64,000 nt of DNA from Sweltsa coloradensis (lineage: Eukaryota; Arthropoda; Insecta; Plecoptera; Chloroperlidae), in NCBI GenBank assembly GCA_024449915.1, contig JAMZAV010002212.1, positions 186,001-250,000 on the forward strand. Reading direction: 5' to 3'. Below are positions 58,001 through 64,000 of the stretch, piece after piece (position 1 is the first letter of the stretch; each line of letters begins with the position of its first letter). The position numbers and the translations under genes are program-made. Below the pieces are notes generated by a model. The model was given only the letters and a program-made list of their open reading frames with translations, was not told the origin of the DNA and searched no databases.

Positions 58001-61000
58001 GGAACTCGAATACGAGACCAGTTGTCAGCCGATCTCCGATAGAACACAAACACAGTTGGAACGTCGTATCGATACTAATCATAAACGAGTTGGTTTCCTA
58101 TGTCCGTTCCGTGTATAACTGAACCAATCGACAGGATACTGCATTCCAGTACCTGAAAATACACAGTTTGGTCATGTCCCATTCGATACCTGAACAATAA
58201 CGTGGTCAACTTCGATACTCCAACTGACACAAAACTTGGTACGTCGCATCTCCCAATACTGAACACAAACTACGTTGTGTCAACTTGCAATCTCCGATAC
58301 CTGAACACTAACCGTTGGTCAGTGTTTTGCACTCCCGTACTGCCAACGACTTGGTCATTCCGCATTTCCGATACCTGAACAAAACAGTTGGTCACTGTCC
58401 GCATCTCCGATACCTGAACACAAACACAGTTGGTCACTGTCCGCATCTCCCGATACCTAAACACAAACACGACAATCAGAAAAGTAATTTCGGGTCCAAG
58501 ATACACTACTTTGTTTGAGATCGTGGGGCCCAAACTTGAGCACATCTCATTAGCTATCAAGTATAATTTCATGTTTTACGAAGTTGAGCCCCTGAATTCA
58601 AGATCACCTGACATCATCTCCGGAGTAATGTCAGGCATTACCTGCATAATTGTTATGATCAAGTCCAGACCAGGCTTTCTACCCCCGACTGCGTAATCGG
58701 CTGCGTCTTAGAATAGAAAGACAGTCATTAAATCCGCTAGGATCGATTAATCCCGATCAACAGATGAGGATGATTCAAGAAGAGATGTTGTTTACGTAGT
58801 CATTTACTGATGATGATGTTTACATTAGGGATGAACGCCGTAAAGTTTTGCAACGATTCTAAGCAAAACAAAAATCTTTGGCGGACATCTGAGCAAGATG
58901 GAACTTCGAATTACGAGACCAATGTCAGATTTAGAACAGCCATAAGGTTCGAAGAATGTATGTTAATTTTCTAATGGTTTTGTTTCCTAATTCCGTTTGG
59001 CGTGTTAAAATGTCCCATCGAAGAACCATACATGCATGATCTTTGTATGTCCACGTGAATATGTTTGTGGACACAAAAAATGTTTTTTGGTTTCCGAGTT
59101 CCGTTTGCAACTCAATCATTGCTATAACCTACCGGTAGTGTTTTTTTTATAAAAATACAGTGTCTAGAATAGAACATAACAACAATTTGCAAATATAAAA
59201 ATTTGTTATACGTTGGAAATGTCCCCAGGGCAAATTTTCCACTCTGCAGATGACTTACGTTGGTAGATGATAAGTTAGACTAGGAAAACACTAAAGTCCC
59301 GCCGCGTTGATGGATAAGCTTTTTTAAGTTTTTGGTTTGCGTGGGATATCTTTACTTTTGCAAGTGCTTTGCTTTGCTGCCTATGCATTGGAGGTGATTG
59401 TTGTCAAGTTTCTATTGTTACTTGTCAATTGTTATTATTTACCGTAAAAAACTTATATTAAAAGCTTTATTTCTATGGATTCTGGCTAACTTTTTCAACT
59501 TTTTCTTTCAAAAGGTACTACATCACCATAACCTTAATGTTCATTGGATGAGCGAAGCGAAGATTCCATTTCACTACACTGGAGAAAAAAATCCGGAATG
59601 TTTTTTTTAATTTCCTTCCTTTCCTTCCTTTTTTTTTCTGTATTTTTGTGTGTTTGTCAGCACGATTCCGGCTAAACCGATACTCCGATTGCGATGAAAT
59701 TTTATAGAGGTCTTCAAAATCTCTGAACTTAGAACTGCCACGTTTTTAAGCGCAATCGGGAAATTTTTACTCATAAAAAACGCAATTTTACGATTTTTTT
59801 CGATTTTTAAAGAATTTTTTCGGCTTAAAACACCTACATGCTTTATCCGATTGTAAAGATTTTTTCACTGAACCTTAATTTTATGAATTTATATATTCGT
59901 GTGAAATTTGAGCGCAATCAAAAAATTATTTCTCGTGAAAATCAAAATTTTACAGTTTTTTTTTCTTTTTTTAAACAATTCTTTGACAAATGACACCTAC
60001 AAGCTTTATTCTATTGTAATGATTTTTTTCACAGATCCTTAATTTGATGAATTAATATATTCGTGTAAAATTAGAGCGCAATCGAATAATTATTTCTTAT
60101 GAAGATCGCAATTTAACGATTTTTTCTTTTTTTTAAAATTATGATTAATAAAAAAAATAAAAAAATAAAGTTAATTTTTTTATTTAATTTAATTTATTTT
60201 AAAAAATTTCTTCGACTTTGTAATATATTTTCACAGAACAACAGAAAATCCACATAACACATGGCAGCTGAATGCACCAATTACGCTCATCCAACAACGC
60301 GGCGGGACTTAAGCGTTTTCCTAGTGTATAATATGAACGTTGTAGCCCCACCCGTTTGGTCATAATCGGCCCAAATGGCACGAAAATATCACACTAAACC
60401 GTAAAAAACTTATATTAAAAGCTTTATTTCTATGGATTCTGGCTAATTTTTTCAACTTTTTCTTTCAAAAGGTACTACATCATCATAACCTTAATGTCCA
60501 TGTATAATATGAACGTTGTAGCCCCACCTGTTTGGTCAGAATCGGCCCAAATGGCACGAAAATATCACACTAAAAATCGAAAAAAATCGTAAAAGTACGA
60601 TATTTATGAGAAATATTTCTTCGATTGTACCCAAAAACAATACACCTCTAAGTTGAGAGATTTCGAAGGTCCCCTCCAATTTTCATCAAGATCGGATATG
60701 CCGTTTGCCCGGTAGAGAGCGAACAAACAGACAAAAAAAAACAAAAAAAAAAACACCCAAGCTAAATTTTTTGGGGGTCAGTGAAATTGAAGTCTTCGCG
60801 AATTGGTACCAACATTTACCTCTTAAACTAGGCCGCTTCGCGAACGCTTTTTCCAGTCGCGTTCATGGATAAGCTTTTTTTTGGAATATTTCTGTCAAAT
60901 GATTACATTTTTATGTGGAATCTCCTAACTTTTTCTGTAGTTACTTGATATTACTTGTTCATTATACACCTGTAAAAGGCTTTTATTATTTCAATGAATT

Positions 61001-62040
61001 TTGACCAACTTTTTCAACTTTTTCTTTCAAGAGGCACTACATCACTATACTCTTTATGTCAATGTAAAATATGAAGTTGTAGCCCCACCCGTTTGGTCAA
61101 ATCGGCCCAAATATCACGAAAATATCGTATTAAAAACCGGAGAAAAAATCGTAAAGTACGATTCTATAAGAAATATTTTTTCAAATGTCTCTCAAATCAT
61201 AACATATATGATTTCAGTGATTTTAAGGTTCTATAAAGATTCATGAATATCGGGTAACCGTTTGCCAAATATCACGAAAATATCGCACTAAAAATCGAAA
61301 AAAAATCGTAAAAGTACGATATTTACTGAGAAATATTTCTTCGATTGTACCCAAAAAACAATACAACTCGAAGTTCAGAGATTTCGAAGGTCCCCTCCAA
61401 TTTTTATCAAGATCGCATCATATACCGTTTGACCGGTAGAGAGCGAACAAACAGAAAAAAACTAACAAAAACAAAACACCCGAGCTATTTTTCTTGGGGT
61501 AACGTAAGTAAAAAACAAACAAGAAAACACAAAGTCAAATTGAAGTCTTCGCTTCGCTCATCCAAAAAAAACGTATAGAATACGTTCAGTCATGTTTGCC
61601 GAATGCCGGTAGCTGGCATCGATCCGCGGACCTCCCAGATAGCGGCTTGAGTGTAATGCATGATTGAGGTTCTAAAGTGTAAATCCTCCCTCCCCTATAG
61701 CCGGCAAGGGTAGATCAAGTAATCCTCCCCTGATGGTCATACTTCCCACGACCCCGCCACACCGGTCAAGCGTTGACCTCTGATCTCACCTCAAGACCGC
61801 AGCGGCGATGCTGGCGTTAGCGATGACCGACGCCAGTAGGGTCAACAACAGCAGTCCGACCTCCACCCCGGCGGCCAGGGTTCGAGCCCCGAACTCGGAG
61901 TAGAACGAGTAGAAGTACCGGGAGCCCCACCCTCCGTCGGTGTCGTTGCCGAAGAGGTAGGAGGTGTTGGCGCCGTTGTCCGGGGCAGCCATCGTAGACG
62001 CGGCACTCGCAACACTCGGGGAGGACACAGTGTTATGCAC
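44990..62040 (-). CDS. Rhodopsin-like (class A) G protein-coupled receptor, three exons
   Basis: This is a seven-transmembrane receptor in the plasma membrane. Exons on the - strand are 62040-61790, 56570-56414 and 46045-44990. They total 1464 nt, 487 aa, with consistent phases (2, then 0). The N-terminus has likely N-glycosylation sites (NTS, NDT). TM1 is about residues 57-83, TM2 contains LAAAD (98-103 region), and the TM3 cysteine is in GGVACR. DRY is at 153-155 and the ECL2 cysteine is in AVICTLVFP. TM5, TM6 (IMWLP) and TM7 with NPLLY are present. A basic C-tail follows. The shape fits a peptide or orphan receptor; I cannot name the ligand. Introns of 5.2 and 10.4 kb are full of repeats. 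Confidence 0.88.
46088..46155 (+). mobile_element. SINE family 1, 3' fragment
   Basis: It has the sequence CCCACTGAAAATCAGTTATA and the following AACTGAGTGGGTAGACT, the 3' end of SINE family 1, placed 40 bp from the GPCR exon 3 acceptor. Confidence 0.75.
46156..46496. other. GPCR intron 2 sequence, AT-rich
   Basis: This is unique-looking AT-rich sequence leading into the 222-bp array. I see no feature in it. Confidence 0.5.
46497..47603. repeat. 222-bp tandem array, five copies
   Basis: ACGTGAAGCCCGAGGCA marks unit starts at 46497, 46719, 46941, 47162 and 47385. Period is 221-223 bp with few differences. Each unit carries a roughly 62-64 codon - strand frame (contains RTRLCEKHDGNIA). 222 is a multiple of 3, so the frame recurs. 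No known domain. Confidence 0.95.
47604..48179. other. GPCR intron 2 sequence with Helitron-like 3' fragment
   Basis: At 47827-47945 lies the 3' end of a - strand family B Helitron-like copy (CTAGGAAAACGCTTAAGTCC). The rest shows no gene. Confidence 0.65.
48180..48345 (+). mobile_element. End of an unnamed dispersed element
   Basis: Words GTCTGTGCGTG, GTCACGTCT, ACGATAAA, CACGACGTCCGAT and the end ACCCGGCACCTCCACC recur in the same order at 55395-55595. This defines an element whose end carries the 16-bp core found in both 48-bp arrays. Confidence 0.6.
48326..48775 (+). repeat. 48-bp minisatellite, about 9-10 copies, core ACCCGGCACCTCCACC
   Basis: The unit has the core ACCCGGCACCTCCACC followed by AACACGGAATGTGATTACAA and GCGAAGAACATT. 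The period is 47-49 bp. The 16-residue repeated frames over it are artefacts of the period. Confidence 0.95.
48776..49668. other. GPCR intron 2 sequence, no feature recognised
   Basis: AT-rich DNA without clear repeats or coding signal. Confidence 0.5.
49677..51141. mobile_element. hAT-type non-autonomous element with 8-bp target duplication
   Basis: The inverted termini are CAGGGCCGTATTAAG and, at the right end read in reverse, CAGGGCCGGATTAAG. Both sides are flanked by the perfect 8-bp duplication TTCGCATG (49669-49676 and 51142-51149), diagnostic of hAT insertion. No transposase is seen. A Helitron-like copy is nested inside at 49988-50785, so the unnested element is about 670 bp. Confidence 0.88.
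49988..50785 (-). mobile_element. Helitron-like element, B-type body, nested in the hAT element
   Basis: On the - strand it runs from TTGGATGAGCGTAGTG (50785) to a diverged A2-like tail ending TTTCCTAG (49988). The body has the family B TTTTTTACGATT blocks. The tail hybrid suggests exchange between subfamilies. Confidence 0.8.
51150..51466. other. GPCR intron 2 sequence
   Basis: No coding or repeat signal beyond the hAT target site. Confidence 0.45.
51467..51780. repeat. Long inverted repeat (about 105-bp arms)
   Basis: The left arm 51467-51569 (contains GGATGGCTGATATTTTTATT) and the right arm 51674-51780 (contains AATAAAAATATCAGCCATCC) are reverse complements at about 85% by eye, around a 104-bp spacer. 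This is probably a hairpin MITE. Confidence 0.8.
51781..52549. other. GPCR intron 2 sequence, no feature recognised
   Basis: Only short frames; nothing supported. Confidence 0.45.
52550..52725 (-). mobile_element. tRNA-headed SINE (family 2-like)
   Basis: In reverse it has the A-box-like TGTAGCTCAAGAGTAAAGCG and a diverged B box GGTTTCGTTCC. The following body word TTTTTCTCGAGCACC resembles the other family 2 copies. Confidence 0.55.
52726..55394. other. GPCR intron 2 sequence with unrecognised frames
   Basis: Frames of 60-100 codons lie at 52968-53270, 53591-53901 and 55103-55372 on the + strand, none with a domain I recognise. A C-run lies at 54394-54408. I do not call genes here. Confidence 0.4.
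55395..55595 (+). mobile_element. Second copy of the unnamed dispersed element
   Basis: It shares an ordered set of words with 48180-48345 and ends in ACCCGGCGCCTCCACC, a one-base variant of the array core. Here the core is single-copy, without an array. Confidence 0.55.
56205..56375 (+). mobile_element. tRNA-headed SINE (family 2) beside GPCR exon 2
   Basis: Its B box CGAGTTCGAATCCCG is near 56255 and the body GGATTGATCCCACAAGCCCTC resembles family 2. Its 3' end lies about 40 bp from the exon 2 donor. Confidence 0.6.
56414..56570 (-). CDS. GPCR exon 2 (TM2 to start of TM3)
   Basis: After a TTCAG acceptor it encodes YREMRTVTNCFLLNLAAADL, then VFALGIPAVATT, QEWVLGGVACRLLPYSQ. Entry phase 2 completes Arg84 from exon 1; exit phase 0 at GTGAGT. 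Its first 30 nt are the exon part of the adjoining 43-bp minisatellite. Confidence 0.92.
56571..58470 (-). repeat. 43-bp minisatellite built from the GPCR exon 2 splice acceptor
   Basis: Each unit on the - strand is TTTGTGTTCAG plus the first 30 nt of exon 2, encoding YREMRTVTNC. About 20 clean units lie next to the exon (to about 57470). A degraded stretch follows (57470-58370), then two or three clean units. Period 43 is not a multiple of 3: two frames are open and the third has TGA. Every clean unit offers a potential 3' splice site. Confidence 0.93.
58471..59279. other. GPCR intron 1 sequence, no feature recognised
   Basis: AT-rich, without coding signal. Confidence 0.45.
59280..60800 (-). 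mobile_element. Helitron-like element, family A, interrupted by a family B copy
   Basis: The 3' end (CCTAG on the - strand) is at 59280. The body runs 59280-59543, resumes at 60325 with the second 180-bp unit, and is truncated near 60800 just before the 5' terminus. The interruption is the element 59544-60324. Confidence 0.85.
59544..60324 (+). mobile_element. Helitron-like element, family B, with internal empty-site evidence
   Basis: This 781-bp copy starts TTGGATGAGCGAAGCG and ends GCGTTTTCCTAG. Flanks join to AATGTTCA|TGTATAATATG. The uninterrupted host unit at about 60495 reads AATGTCCATGTATAATATG, so the insertion is exactly between A and T with no duplication. Confidence 0.92.
60828..61565 (-). 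mobile_element. Helitron-like element, variant A2
   Basis: On the - strand it starts TTGGATGAGCGAAGCG at 61565 and ends with the A2 tail GCGTTCGCGAAGCGGCCTAG at 60828, followed by T. It is homologous over its length to 18041-18772. Confidence 0.83.
61790..62040 (-). CDS. GPCR exon 1 (N-terminus and TM1)
   Basis: The ATG at 62040 opens MHNTVSSPSV; a second in-frame Met is at residue 17. TM1 is within LAAGVEVGLLLLTLLASVIA, followed by NASIAAAVLR with the TM1 Asn. Donor GTGAGA, phase 2. The start codon choice between Met1 and Met17 is open. Confidence 0.85.
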
Positions 62041-63137
62041 ACGCCAGCAAACACTCGGGTTTCAAATTAAGTTGAATAATATCAAACCGCTGTTGTAAAT
62101 AACTTCATAACACACATACGTTAACACGTGCTTAATTAGACTGTATTTATAAATCGTCAACAAAAGAAATTTAAATATTTACGTATTTGGTAACGGGCGA
62201 AACAGTTTCGTAGTTCGTTTACAATTCGCACACGTAAAAACACACTTCCAGTTCCTGACGTTCTGGCCGATCATAGCAACGTCTCCTTGTGACCTTCGTG
62301 GTTAAAGAATTGAACTAAATTAACCCCGATTTAAGATTGTGACTCCGCACGTTGTCATCATTCAAACACGGTTGCAAAGAAAGAAAGAAAGTAGAGATCT
62401 TCTTTTAGGCATCTTGAAAGTGAAGTTCAAAACTGTTTGTGTTTTAGATTCACACATGCACAAGAAGGAACATGAATCTCACTGGCACATATCCCCGGCG
62501 CACGTGTGTGTGTGGAGAGCAGGAGGTTGGCGCGCTCCTCCTACGAGGGAGGTTGGTGGACGACTGAAGCATCGCCTCGTTCTCTAGGCAACGGTCCGTG
62601 ACGTCGCTAGCCCAGCGTCTTGGCGGTACAGCGAAACATTAACACCTTACACAAGGACAAGGTAAGAGGCGACCAAAGAGAAACCTCATCTAGAAATTAA
62701 TGAAATAAAGTGCGTCATGAAATGTGATTCAATGTTTGAGATGAGTCTGAGAGTGGTAATGAGATCGGGGTCCAAGAAGTACGGTGGCACGTAGCCTACA
62801 CTTGTTCAAGAGGGAACTGTCTAGGTATCATGAAGCCCCTGATTGATGGTGAACTAAGCTGTACTAGACCAAGAGCAATCCACGTGCATTATGCGGGACT
62901 CGAACCAATGCCCCGCACCTTGCCATTACATGTGACTGGGCAGCTTAAACGGTTTGGTGAGATGATGACGACCAGCACACCAGTTATAATTTGGGATCGC
63001 GGTTTCGGTTTCTGTCACCGTTGATTCTGACTGAGGAACTACCCTTTATCAAATCATGGATTTACAAAACGCCAGTTACTATTCAAAGTCCATGATCCAA
63101 TGTTTCCCCAGTCTCAAGTTAGTCAATTGTTCATTAA
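62041..63137. other. GPCR upstream region and intergenic DNA
   Basis: No TATA box is evident near the start codon. A tRNA-like word GGGACTCGAACCAATGCC lies at about 62900. Frames of 64-82 codons have no recognised domain. Confidence 0.4.
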
Positions 63138-63871
63138 CTAGGAAAACGCTTAAGTCCCGCCGCGTTGTTGGATGAGCGTAATTGGTGCATTGAGCTGCCA
63201 TGTGTTATGCGGATTTTCTGTTGTTCTGTGAAAAATTATTACTAAGTCGAAGAATTTTTTAAATAAAATAAAATAAAATAAAATAAAAAATTACTTTATT
63301 TTGTAATTTTTTTTATTAATCGTAATAATTAAAAAACAAAACGTAAAATTGCGATTTTCATAAGAAATAATTATTCGATTTCGCTCAAATTTTACACGAA
63401 TATATTAATTCATAAAATTAAGGATCTGTGAAAAAATCATTACAATAGGATAAAGCATGTAGGTGTCATAAGTCAAAGAATTGTTTAAAAAAAGAAAAAA
63501 CTGTAAAATTTCGATTTTCATGAGAAATAATTTTTCGATTGCGCTCAAATTTCACACGAATATATAAATTCATAAAATTAAGGTTCTGTGAAAAAATCAT
63601 TACAATCGCATAAAGCATGTAGGTGTTATAAGTCGAAGAAATTTTTAAAAATCGAAAAAAAATCGTAAAATTGCGTTTTTTATGAGAAAAAATTTCCCGA
63701 TTGCGCTAAAAACGTGGCAGTTCTAAGTTCAGAGATTTCGAAGGCCTCCATAAAATTTCATCGCAATCGGAGTATCGGTTTAGCCGGAATCGTGTTAACA
63801 GACACACAAAAATACAAAAAAAACATTCCGGATTTTTTTCTCCAGTGTAGTGAGATGGAATCTTCATCCAA
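63138..63871 (-). mobile_element. Helitron-like element, family B
   Basis: On the - strand the 5' end (TTGGATGAAG, missing the GCGTAGCGAGCG block) is at 63871 and the 3' CCTAG is at 63138, followed by T. It contains the standard family B body. Confidence 0.83.
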
Positions 63872-63935
63872 ATAGTAACTTGTATGGTAGCAAATAACAC
63901 TACTTTATATTTATCACTACCATCAATACTATACT

Positions 63936-64000
63936 AGGAAAACGCTTAAGTCCCGCCGCGTTGTTGGATGAGCGTAATTGGTGCATTGAGCTGCCATGTG
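63936..64000 (-). mobile_element. Helitron-like element, family B, 3' end (window edge)
   Basis: The tail CTAGGAAAACGCTTAAGTCC begins at 63936 and continues past the window. Confidence 0.8.

Overview
The window is intron-rich, AT-rich eukaryotic DNA crowded with transposable elements, and it most likely comes from an insect. The main evidence is a multi-exon secreted transferrin on the + strand whose exon translations have the character of insect transferrin 1. A rhodopsin-like GPCR lies on the - strand, and non-autonomous elements fill most of the rest. A hemipteroid or other hemimetabolous insect is a guess only.

Layout: 1-11.2 kb is repeats: Helitron-like copies, a tRNA-headed SINE family, microsatellites and a roughly 200-bp minisatellite. 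11.16-13.24 kb is a Penelope-like retroelement (reverse transcriptase plus GIY-YIG endonuclease) broken by one frameshift. 15.86-33.83 kb (+) is the transferrin gene, with at least 14 exons, a TATA box and a poly(A) signal. Its introns carry Helitron-like copies, SINEs, MITEs and a decayed non-LTR retrotransposon. 20.6-26.4 kb looks like low-accuracy consensus; one transferrin exon inside it is recognisable only across frame breaks. 36-43 kb holds a palindromic Helitron-like structure and a 12-copy array of about 204 bp built on a tRNA-like promoter. 44.99-62.04 kb (-) is the GPCR in three exons, predicted 487 aa. Its large introns hold a 222-bp array, a 48-bp array, a hAT-type element with a perfect 8-bp target duplication, and a 43-bp minisatellite made from the gene's own 3' splice site and exon start. 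62-64 kb is the GPCR upstream region and two more Helitron-like copies.

The two host genes are independent: one is a secreted iron-binding protein, the other a membrane receptor. Most of the biology worth a second look is in the repeats. A Helitron-like family makes up at least 17 copies; one copy inserted in a sibling shows precise insertion between A and T with no target duplication. Two unrelated 48-bp arrays share one 16-bp core. A splice acceptor in the GPCR has been amplified into a minisatellite.

All calls come from reading the sequence and the supplied translations. No alignment or database search was run.
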